From Sarcocystis neurona (taxonomy: Eukaryota; Apicomplexa; Conoidasida; Eucoccidiorida; Sarcocystidae): 64,000 nucleotides of DNA. The stretch's first letter is position 1. The number at the start of each line of letters is the position of its first letter. The translations under genes and the position numbers were made by a program. The notes under the pieces are model-generated. The model was not told where the DNA came from. It saw only the letters and a program-made list of their open reading frames with translations, and made no database searches. Positions 36,480 through 48,600 of the stretch are shown here, in pieces. The stretch lies in NCBI GenBank assembly GCA_000727475.1, contig KL647301.1:2802138-2866137 (forward strand). The letters run 5' to 3'.

Positions 36480-38170
36480 CGGCTTCCTTTGGAATTTGCA
36501 GTTAAGCGTGCACCTCTCCGCAGGTCAGGCTAGAACTCTGTGGCTGCATGACTGTATGTGTACGGACTCGTCCACAACGTACGTATGTAGCTTTGACTTT
36601 CCGTCGCCACTGTGGAGATATGCAGGGGTGCTAGGGCGAGCGTACGTCATCGCGCCTTTCGTGCGTGTATGTGTTCATCGTGGTAGTGCGTGAACGGAGT
36701 TACCTGCATACAAATGCGTGTGTACGCACCCAACCTGCGGCTCCACATGCATATGCATACGCGCGATCGTAGCGTTCCTGTGTGCACACTAGTGTGTAGG
36801 CGTTACAGTGCGCACGTACACGGATGTGCGTAAAACCATATGTTTTTACCGCCACGTGCACCCCTGGCAGTACAGTACGGTGACCGCAGCTGGAAACACG
36901 ACGGTATACAGAAAGATATTCTGGACATGACACGTGGTCTTAAAGTTGACGTGCTCTCAAAGTGTATACGTTTACATGTCTGCACGTGAGGACCTAGAGG
37001 TAGAAAGGCAGTCAGACGTAAACAGCGGCGGTCCTACTCCTGCGTCTCCTTTGCCTGGACGTTGCCGAACTTTCCACCGTACAACAGTATACTCTAGTGT
37101 ACTACGGTACGCAGATAATGCCGTAAAACCTCTTCGTACGTGCTGAGTCGCACATACGGCATCTCCAGAGTCCAATGTGGACAAGTAGCGGGCGTCTGTC
37201 ACAACACTTAAATGCGAACTTTCCACGCGTTCAGCGTTCTGGAAATATATTCATACCTACCTATACGATTCATACATATTTCGACACGAATACGTGCAGT
37301 GCGCGCATATCAAGACTTGAATACCAACTTTGAAGCCGTTCAGGGACAAAAGTGCAAATTTACCTATCTATCAATCTACATATGTATCTGTGTACATCTA
37401 TACCTATGTGTATGTGTATATACATAATATTGTACGCCGTTTGTATTTATGTAGACATGCGAGGAACGTAGATGAACAAATCAATTCCAGAAATATCTGG
37501 AAAACTCCGTGCCCTTCCGTTTACAGTTTTCAGTGCACCATGCCGCCTGTGCTCACGATGGCGTACTGTGTACTCCAGTCGGTTTGCACTCCGTGGAAAG
37601 TATTCACCGGTACTGCTCCTTAGTGGGCCATCCACATATACACATACATACGTGTATTTATTTATGTATTTATCGACATAGAGGCACATGGACAGATACA
37701 TGCAACCCTATTTTGATTAATATATAATCGTATTAATCGGGAAAACGTACAAGACGCGTCACTTTCTGTCCGGACGGAATACTCTCGTGAACACAGAAAA
37801 GGACTTTTGCTAGGGCAACCCTTGCAAGGACCCCGGTGCGTGGCTGTATTCGCAAATAGTTAGTTCTGTTCGGTCAGTGCCATTGAGAGCGGCCGATAGC
37901 AGCGTGCACAGCGCGTACACAACGGGCGTGCGGTGAACCGCCTTGCAAGCCAGTACGTGTATCCACGCTCTACACCCACATGGTCACATGTAGACGCTAA
38001 AAGAAAGTATATGAGTATAGAGCTGCGTGAAGATTTTCATACGGGGCCCTCCTCTATCGCATACGAGTATGTCGTCCTCTAAAAATGTGTACTCGTGGCA
38101 CTGAATCACTCCTAATGTATGTATGTATATGTATGTATATGCATATTTCTGTGTACTGGGACATTTTAAG
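36480..38170. repeat. Microsatellite-rich spacer
   Basis: TG, TA and TATG tracts (for example about 37370-37430, 37630-37670 and 38120-38150) with no supported gene. Confidence 0.5.
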
Positions 38171-38173
38171 ATA

Positions 38174-39484
38174 TTAACCTTCTACACGCACGACGAAGCC
38201 CTGCGGAGCTATCCCCTCCCAAATTGTCGATCTTGGACTCCCTACGGTGACTCCGAGTACCAAAAAATGAAGTATCTGTGTGTGTACGTGCGTACGTATG
38301 CACGGTTTGCATGCATTTGGTAGGCCGCTTATGCTTTTCATCGAAAAGACTCTCTGTGATTGGGGCACTGGAGACGGGCGTTGTCGTTGTCGTTCTAGAC
38401 TTTTGAAATTTGTCCTTGGTCCCCAACACGTTGTCCTTCCTCAAAGAGTTTTCCGCGTCGTTTTTTTCGGTTGTCCTCGTTTACTCGTCCTTTATCCATG
38501 TTGCCGTCCGTGTGAGCCTCCCTTTTTTATCCGCTTTGGTCTCCGCCTTCTGGCACTTTTCTTTTGTGTGTTGCTGCTAAGGGGTCAATAGCCGCAACAG
38601 AGGAAAGATGTGGGCGTGAGAGCTGTACAGCTTGTATTTGCAGCAGATGTTGTGCTGCTCGTGATGCGCTGTGCGGCTGCAGAAAGGGAGACAGCTTTCA
38701 GTAAACTTCGACCTTTCTCCCTTTCGTCTCTGGTCGCCCCACTTAGAAGTAGAACAATCCACTCTTTTCACTTCTCATCACCCGCTCTTAAGACAGAATA
38801 CCACTTGTTTTTTCGCGTCCACGTGTGTCCCTGATACACACGGAACGAAGCGTCGCCTATGCTTTTCCCTGTCCCGTGCTGTATGTAGAGAGCTGCCTCT
38901 TTGCGTGTGTGATGGTTCCCTGTTCAACACTGCACACGCTCCCCGTTTTAGCTTTTCTTGCATATGGTCTACAGCGCCAGCATCTTTGAATGTGTCTCTG
39001 TAGAAATAGAACATGTTAGGTCACTTTTTTTCGTCATCTTAGTGTACCACACGGCCCATTCTGACTTGACGTTGTTGTCCATGCTTGTGGCGAGCACCAG
39101 CTGCCGTTCTGTATTTTTGCCGTAGTCGAGCACTTTCATAGATAGAATTCCTTGCGCAGTTTCACACGTTTTACCAGACCAAAGCGCTGTTGTCAGTTTG
39201 AGAAGACCCAAGAGTCTTCGGCAACATCACGAACATTTCCCCGCGTCCTTGACAGTACTCAGACACGTACGATACGGCGCGACTACTTGGGTCAATTCAC
39301 AGCGCCCAATCTGCTTCCAGTCATACAGGGCTACACGTTTTTTCGGATCAACGCCCGCTCTGTTCATCTCTGCATGAAACACACCGTGCGCTCGAATAGT
39401 CCAGGACACCGCGGCTTTGGGGAAGAGATCGTTCTTCCTCCCTGGGTTTCGATTTAAAGAACTGCCTCTGTCACTTTTTAATGT
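38174..39484 (-). other. Minus-strand coding-like fragments D (unidentified gene or pseudogene)
   Basis: Three patches. About 38290-38174 ends STIWEGIAPQGFVVRVEG. Around 39014-38778 a strong acceptor (TATTTCTACAG) is followed by RDTFKDAGAVDHMQEKLKRG. From 39484 to 38969 one frame reads WTIRAHGVFHAEMNRAGVD, RVALYDWKQIGRCELTQVV, then after a single in-frame TGA at about 39227 GILSMKVLDYGKNTERQLVL. The TGA can be skipped by a short GT-AG intron (about 39262-39190) that keeps the frame. Repeated patterns (IRxxG; TE plus LVLATS-like) link these to fragments B and C. A plus-strand frame, 39152-39457, is also open, so the strand assignment is likely but not certain. Confidence 0.35.
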
Positions 39485-39626
39485 TCACCTGGAAAGTAAG
39501 ACTTGCGATATGTTCTGCATACCTTTGTGTATGTAGACATTTGTGCATCCTCCTATTGTCCTCCGTCGTCTTCTCAGGATTGAAGTCGTCTCTGTGCAAA
39601 AGATCTATCTCGGCCCTAAGGCCGCA

Positions 39627-42600
39627 ATGGCAACCGACAGTGCAGTCGCAGCAGCTGTTGCAGCGCCTGCGTCCGAGTTGTGCCTTCGCATGGTCACTTC
39701 TTTGCAGGAGGATGACGCAACAAACGAGCTGCGTGCAGACCACTGCAACCAGCAGCTGAACAGGGAGGGCCGAGCAGAGCAGCACAACGGGGGACAACAG
39801 GGACAGGACCAAAAGGACGAGGAGGGGATGGAGAAAACGGAGGGAGGAGAAGGGAAAGAATCAGAAGGAGCAGAGGACAGAAGGCGTAAGGGGGAGAGCG
39901 CGGGGAGAGACGGCCGACGAATACGGGAAAAAACGGCCTCTTCTTCCTCTCTGGCAAATGGCGTCACAGACGCGGGAGGGGTGCCCGTGACGTTGCGAAA
40001 AGAAGAAAACCTAATTCCCAAAGAGGCACTTGCGTACACTCCAACGCCAGAGGAAATATATAAGGTGAAGCTTTTTTTTCTCGTCAAGGAAGAATTTCAC
40101 TCTTAGTTTGGAGCCCTCCTCTCACTTTTTTTTTCCCGTTTTCATCGTCTGCTGTCACTCGCCTCATCGGCTGCGGTCTCTGGTCTTCCTTCTTTCTGCA
40201 GATGATAGGTCTGCTCACACGCGGCAACAGCAACAACTGCAGCACTTTGGCTGGGTAGAGCAAAACACCAGCAGCTGCAGCGGCCAAGCCCACGAGGCTG
40301 CACGTTGCATCCTAGTGGCGCCGTGGAAGGGGGTTCGCTCGCTATGTCGAGAAATGTCAGAACATCCTGTGGACGGCAAGTGCAGACCCCCTGGCGCGTT
40401 CAAGCTGTCGATAATCTTTCCCCATAGATATGTATAATATGTAATATATTCAGTATATGTAAATATGCGTAGAGAGAGAAGCAGGAAGTGCACATACGTG
40501 TACCCGTAAATATGTGATATGCATGTGTGGAAGAGTTCTAGTAGACAGCTGTGTCGTGAATACCCGACGCAGTTGAACACGCCGTCGTTTCCTCACCTAC
40601 CGGTGATACCGTGTTGGGGGGGACACCCTGGACAGACAACAGATGTAGGGGAAGCAAGTATCCGGGTTGTATCCATCTGTAGACATGCTGCGCATTATGT
40701 ACACAGGCCAGTACCCCACCGATGGCGCCGGCAGTTGCCACCATGCGTATTTATGAGGCACATGTGTAGAAAGGGTGCAAGTCGTCCCGATCTCGACAAC
40801 GTGCTGTCCACGCTGGAATTCGAAGGGAGCGCGGTTTGTGAAGGAGGAACGTTCACAAATGAGAAGCAAAAGCGGTCGGTAAAGACCCTCTGTCTTCTGC
40901 CAAACTGCTCAGACTGCGAAACTGCGAGCAAGCCTTCTGTTCTCTTTCTCGTTCACGCCTGTCCACACGATGCGTATATGAATGCGTGTGGTTGACGTGC
41001 GGGTGTCCACCTCCGTATGTGTGTGTGTACGTGTGTGTACACGTTTGTAGATGTCTGCAGAGGCGCGCAAGGCGCCGTCTGTATGCGCACTCATATACGT
41101 GTTTGTGTATCTTTTTGGTGTGTATTTGTGGACACACGCTGGATACGTGTAGCTGCCCTGCGTGCGCCGACACGGACGTGTACACATGCTTCGTTCCTGC
41201 GTCGACGTGGGCGTGTCTGTTTGCCGTACGGACGTCGATATGGCCGCGCACACTTAATGTGGATAGGGGTGTGTATATTTACGTTGGTAGTCTACACGTG
41301 TATACGTGTAGGTGTGCGCTCGTAGAATCGTACTTTTCAAGTCTGCCCGTATGAGGGTTTTTATGTATTTGCGCGTGTAGGTGTCCATACGCACCAATGC
41401 ACGCTGGGAAGAACACATACACACATGGCGTATGCATGAACTGGATATATATACATACCTGTAGATGAAGTACATATATATATATATATATATAATGCGC
41501 ACACACCTGCGTCATATACGTAGGCACTCCCGGTATATATATATATATATATATTTGCGTGCGTATATATGTGTTTTTACAAGTGTACACGTAAACAAGT
41601 GGTGATGTTCTTGTGTGTTTGAGGCGGTTGCGCGGTGCTTTATTTCGGGCCGACATGGACGTAGAAGTGTGGTAGAACGCCTTTCTGCCGAGGAAGGCTG
41701 CCTACGTGTCCGCTGGTAAACCTATGTATCTATCTGACGTTCTATGCGTGTCGCTCAGCATCAGCATATATCTATGTAAATCTGCACGCGCGAAGCAGTA
41801 CAGTGCGGGAGCGCGCACGCGCATGGATACTACACCTGTTTGTAACTCTTGTAGGATATATATACGTGTATATGTGTATTTTCTTCGACCAACATAACTG
41901 ACATGTATACACATCTATACACGGAGCACGCTGCCAGGTAAATTTATCTATGCGTGTACTCCCACCTTTGCGTACGCAGCACACTTTTTAGTAAGTGAAT
42001 ACGAGTGACCTGACATCCGCGTTAGTATTAGGCAGGGGACAAGGAGGGGGCTTCGCAGATGCGTACGGATGGGTAACGATACTTTTTTAGCAACACTAGT
42101 GTATCCAGAAGTATTACGACTACGTTCCTGATACATCCGTAAGACGCAGTGCGCAAGAGAATACGCTTTCACACAATCCGTCTGCGAGATGTGTTTTTAT
42201 ACATGCGTACAGATCTGCGTCGCCTAGGTACACTCAGCAACATCAATGTGTACCTGTGTGTGCGTATATTACTCTACGCGGCTGTGCGGGATGCGCCTGT
42301 CCATATGTCTGTATGTGTGTGTGTGTGTGGATGTGCTCCTGGGTAGCCGTACAGAGGTGTGTCTGAGTCGTGTGCGTGTGTGTGTGTGTGGCCACGTCAG
42401 AATACGTCTGTGTGTATCCACGTATACATCAGCTTGTGGTAAAGTCACCCGTGAACACGAGTTTTGACGTATCTGTGTATGTCTGTCTTTGGTGGTGTCT
42501 ATTCGTGCGTCTCATTCTGGCAGGCATGCTACCGCTTTATTTCTGTTTTTACGTCTTGTCTGATGCTGCTGCTGCCGGTGGGCGAGGGCTTCTTCCCGTA

Positions 42601-45600
42601 TGCACCTCTGAGACTGCTTCTGGTGTCACCGCTCGTGTTGCAGCCGGTGGGCCGGGGTCAGTTCGTTCGGCTTATATTCGGTGACTTGCCGTTAACGCCC
42701 TTCGAGAAGGCCGAGGTGGCGAAAGTAAAACAGGCCCTGAAAAACCATCCCCGTGTTTTCCAGAATACTGTCTTCGCAGATGACCACTTTGTTGTTCGCT
42801 TCCTGCAAGGGTGAGCAACACTTCAAATACGCGTACAAAGAGAGAGAAAAAGTACGTTAAAGGTCTGTCACATTTTCATCTGCGCGTAAATATATTTGTG
42901 TAGAAGTAGAGCGGGCCACTGGGTGCGCTTCTGCAGCTCCCCACTTGTGCCTCACAAGAATCGACGTGTGTTACCTGCATTTGACGACAGTGAGAGGCGT
43001 CGGTGTGCCTACGTAGGTGTTCGTATGGGAAGAAGTTGGAGGGTGTACATGTGTACGAATACACCTGCGCCTATATTTTTGTATGTGTATGTATGTATGT
43101 ATGTATATGTTATGTGTCGGTGTGTACGTATGTAGGTGTGCGTAGAGAAAGAGAGAGAAAGACGAACAGCCGTGTTCTGCGCAGCAGTCGTTGTAGGTGC
43201 ACGGGTACGCGCGTACTTCCGGGTGGCCGCCAGGTCAGCGCGTGACCCTGAAGGTCCCGTATATGTTCCCTTATAAATATATACATACATATATATATAT
43301 ATATATGTGTAAGGAGCCCTTTCGCGTAGGACGTCCGTCTTGCTTCTACTGGTGGTTTTGTGGGACGCTGAGGTGGCGGCGCTGCTTGGTCAGAAGCGAA
43401 GTCAGAGAGGACGATCTTCAGTAAATGTCGATCCACACACACGTGTAATACGCATGCTTTGATACGTACGCATACGACTTCAAGTAGACGAAGTGCATGG
43501 CACAGGGTTGTGCAGCAGCGCGCTGGGCGCAGACGCACGTACAACACGTATGTGCGTCTACGACAATTTCATCTATATCTGTGGACAGTTCCAAGAATAG
43601 GTAGCACTCCTAGGCACACGCGTTTCTCTCTCTCTTTCTCTTTCAAGGTATCTGTGTATGTGTACTTGAATAGCTCTGTGTACGTGTGCACGTTTTTGAT
43701 CTCTGCCTTTGCGTGCCTGCGTGCGCCTTCACATGTATGCCTGTGTATACACATACATATATGTGTATATATATATGTATATATTTGTAGTTGCGTGTTA
43801 AGATACAGGCACTTAGGTGAAGGGCGTGTGTGTACGGTAGTCACCATCAGAGTGCAGAAGAAGCATGTGCGTCCGGCTCGGATGCGAATGAGTTGCGGCG
43901 ATCACAGAGGTGCGCGGTGGACTGTGTTTTCTATTGCTGCAGCAACGAGTGGGACGTCGCCAGATGTGTCGAGGACATGCATCGCCATTTGCAGTGGAGA
44001 AAGGCACACCTTCCGGTGGCCATCAGTGCAGTGGCGCCGCTGCTGGTCAGTCTTCGTTCTTCATTTTTCTTCCTGTCCCTCGCTTGCTCGTGCAGCGTCC
44101 ACCACACACACCCGTCTCCCCGCCGCGCTCTGCTGGTGGTGGTCAGCTGGGAAATCCCACGTTGGTTCGCTCCTTATATGCCAGAAAGCATTTCTTATTC
44201 TTGATTCATACCTCTGCGTTGTTGTTGTGTAAACGTGTGTGTCTGTGTACGGGGGCCTGCAGGTCTGTGTCTCTGTCTCTCTGAGCCTTCATGGAAAAGG
44301 GTCTGCATCTCTGCCCAATGTGCATATACGTACACTAAAGAGTCCATGTAGATAGGGATATGTGACTAATACATGTGTTATTTCAAGTTCAGAGTCTATG
44401 TAGATAGGGATATGTAACTAATACATGTGTTCTTTCAAGTTCGCCTTCTTCCGTCTTTCCGGCGCGTTGTCTGTTGCCGTATGTGGAGCCAGGTGCTTCC
44501 CTTACGTTATTTTCTCAGTGATCGCACGCGCCCGCGTGGTGAGTATCTAGGAAAAAAGTTCCGCTTTTGAGACGACCTTGGGTCCTCTACTTTACGTCGA
44601 TATCCGCCAGCGTCGCTTTCTCGCTTGTATGCGTTTTTGTAGACAGGAGTCATTTGCATCCATCACAGCACATATCATCTACTTTTATCTTTGTCCGTTC
44701 TTTTCGAACGCTTCCTCCGTCCTGTGCCCTCGTCTGCTGGAGAGAGCTTTCGTCTGTTCTTCTTCGTTTCTGCGTCTTCTTCTTGTTCTTGTGCATGGTG
44801 CTTTTCTCTCCCCGTCCGTGTCCACGTCTGTCTTCTCTTCCTGTTCGTTTTCTCCTCCTCCTTTATCCTCTTTCGTGTCAACTGCCTACATCAGACATCG
44901 CTTCGTGGGCAAACGCGTCGCCTCTTTTTTTTCCTGTACTCCGTGCGTCCAGTCAGCACCGGGTCGAGCGTCCCCCTCTTGCTTCTCTTGACGCTCCTGT
45001 CGGTATTGTTTGTCCGTATGTATCACGCACGCGCGCGTATCCATATATATATATGCATGCATACGTGTGCACGCATATAGGCGTGTGTGTGCATACGTAT
45101 GCGTAACACTACACGTGAGAGCTTCTTTTTACTTTGTGCTGTTGCTCGTCGTGGACTTCTTATCCGCGATGGTGGAGGTGCGCCCTGTTGTCTGTTCTTG
45201 TGGGGGGGAGACTCTCAGTACATACATATTTGTACTTGCACGTGTGTAGACTTCACCCGTGTGGAGCCCCTACGCATAGAGGATGCACCGACGCACTCGC
45301 GCGGGGTTCCAGAGAGGGCCTTTTATACAGAAGCCTGCGCGCATATACATATTCGTACCTCATACTCATACACGTGTTGGTAGATACGTCTTCGTGCAAT
45401 TTTCGTTATAAAGAAGACGAATGCAGCAGGATGTCTCCACGACTACGCGTCCTTGTGTACCTCTGGAGGAGCACGACAGAAAGTCCACACGCGGTGTTCG
45501 TCTTTGTACGTCTCCCTCCGTGCTTGCAGACGCGAGGATACTGCTACATATTTGGTCGAGACCACAGCATGCGACCCATCGTAATTATTCGCTGTAAAGA

Positions 45601-48600
45601 ATTTATCAACGCGGAGCCGGTGAGCCTTTTTTGTACACCTTCGTCTTCTTCGCACATATGTGTTACAACGCTGAATGCCGAAAAGTAAATTCGTGTTGTG
45701 CAATACGCGGGGGTCGTGCAGCGACACTGCATTCAGCCGCGCACGCATTGATGCTGCATGCGCTTGAGCTCTCGAGACTGCATAGGATCACTCACGCAAC
45801 GACCTCCTCCAAGCCACGAGCCACTGCGTACCTTCCAGGGTCGGCGGGAAGCAAAAACAGGCACCCAGGACGGCTTTATACGTCGCTGCGGCCGCGCCTG
45901 CTCCTGCTCGTGCTGCTCCTGCTAGTGTGGCTATTCTGCCAGTGATTCTCGTGGTGCTGGTGTTGCTTCTGCGCGCCCGCCTCCTGCTGGTGTGGCTGCT
46001 GCTCCACCAGTTTCTCTGTGCAGCAGCGTGTCGCCAGTCAGGAGCCATCCCGTGACCTCTTTGCTTGTGCCTACGTCGTGCGCGCGCTTTTTCCACTCAC
46101 GCAAGTTTGCGTACGTGTGTGTGCGTGTATATATATATATATATACGTAGAATTCTGCGTGGTGTATCTACTGGATCTATGTGTGCATATATGCGTATAT
46201 TTCTGCATGTGCTGTACGCACGTGGATCTCGCGTATATATGAATGTATGTGTGTCTATATCTGTACTTCGTATAGAAAAGTCGGTGTAGTGCCTGTCTAT
46301 TTCCACGTGTATATTTGTGTCTTTACACATTTGCATATTTATTTCTGCATTACTTGTTTATCGCGGTATATGTACACGTGTCCAATAACGTATATGTCGG
46401 TATGTGTACGTAGCCCTGCATCTCGATACGTATACAAGTATACACGTGGAATGTTCGCATCTACGTCCCGACTTCTTTGAGATGCACCCTTTGTGACCTC
46501 ACACTTATGCGTCGCCCATGTATGCACCAGATCATCTTCTATTATTAGCTTTGCAGATAGATATATGTACAAGGAAAAGGGTCATCAGGTACAAATACAC
46601 AAGTGTGCTTGCGTGCGGGCTGTGTATCCATACACCTACACAGGTCTCGGTGTGAATATTTATGCGCCTGCAGGAAAATGCAGATACAGATGCGTAAGTC
46701 TTTGCGAATAGAATTTTGTGTGCAGACGCCTCTGAAGATCAGTATGTACTTGTGGGTATTCATGCATTAGGTGCTCGTCAATATGTACGGATATACGCAC
46801 AGAGGTACCCTCTCCACCCTTGTTTTCAACAAAAGTATATAGCCACTCTTCTTCAATGCAATGATTGTAGCGACAGCGGAAGCACTGTAGTTCCGCAGTG
46901 CTGATGCCAGCTGTCGCGCTGACGTGAAGGTACGCCAGGAAGGTTCTAATAGCAGATACTGACCACTGCCGCATCTTCATCTCAACGCAGAGTGCTGGCT
47001 GCAGCATATATGCATCTACGCTTGTGTATGAGCGTATACGGTGGAATTTCTTACCCGCTGACGTTTGTGCGCGTGTGTCACCAGGAAACGGTGGTGCGGG
47101 TTCTGCTATTCTGGCTGGGTAAGCTGCCGTAGTTGAGTTGTTTTGCGTGCGAGGCATAGAGAAACGGAGAAAAGAAAATCAGAACTGCTCTGCTTCACGT
47201 GCAGTGGTGGTGCTCAGAGACAAGTGGGGAATCAAACGTCCGCGGAAGGCCGTGCAGATACGCACCTCTCTCGGGCAGAGAACGCAGCAGTTTAATTGTC
47301 GGGAACAGTGCGATCCGTGCGGGGGCACGGCAGCAACAAAGTGGAGGCGCAGGTTTATTATCATGTGGTGGACGGCTGCGGTACACTTGCGGCAGCAGCA
47401 ACCGTGGACGTACTGTAACTTCACTGGGGAGGCACAGGCGCGCTCGCCCGTGGGGTCCACGTGCTGCTGCCATAGCCGCAAGCACCTTGTCACTGAGCTG
47501 CCAGCGGCTGCATCCGGCTGCTGTGGGCACTCACGCGGTGGACGTACACCTCACGCGTCGACTCCGTGTGCGCAACTTCTTTCTGCACCTGTTTGCAGAA
47601 TTTGCAATTCGTCGCTTACTCGTGAAGGACCGTGTTGAACAGTGGAGAGTCCTCGTCGATCTGGACCAGTGCTCCGCTTTTCGCGCTCCCATAGGCACAC
47701 TAAAAGATATTGCAGACAACCTCATGGTAAGTATGTACGTGTGTGTGTGTATGTATCCGTGTATATATGTATACATGTACATGTGGACACACAAATTGAA
47801 TACTTTTTTTGTGTGCGCACGTGCGCTGCTGACTACTCTCGGAAGCACGGGTTCCTCTGTGTATCTTTACGTTTCCTCGAGTTTAAAAGTGTGCATGTTT
47901 TGCGCACTGAGGCATGTTCTCCGGGTTTTTCAATGACAGATAATGAGCTCTGTTTGGTCACGCGTTTTGTAGGCAAAACGTCTGTATTCAGGCGTAGTTA
48001 CACACGTGTGGGTGCTCAATTCTTTCCACACACATGAGTTGTGCGCGTTTTTCCTGTCGTGCGCTTGTGCTACATACAGCTGGATGCTGTTGTGCGTGTA
48101 GCGAAGTCGGCATGCGTGAGTTCACATGCTTTTTAAACTCACTCGCACTGGAACAAGTATGTGTTTCTGTGGCGCGTCTGCGCCGAGGTGCAAGTACCCC
48201 TGCGAAGCACACACACGTATGTATACATATAGAGAGACACCCACATACACATGACAGAGGAGCACATGTGTGTGTGCGCGTCAAGGTATACACGAGGGAG
48301 TGACTACGGTGAAGACTGTTAAAATGAAGAAGCGGAAGTGAAGAAGAGCTTTGTCGCGCTTGTTGAACGCATTACTCGTAGCCGTGCAGGAGCCGTACGA
48401 GCAGCTGTGGAGTGGCAGCCGATGCAACAGTAACGGTATGCAGCCTGTGCAACCCCGCTGCTTGTTTGCCGCAGCAGCATTTCAGCAAATGCAGCAGCAT
48501 CAGCAGCATCAGCAGCGTGTAGGCCGACGGAGAGCTTCTCACTTGTGGTGTGGCTGCCTCTGTGTATTTATCGTTGCAGCGGAACTATAGGGGAAGACTG

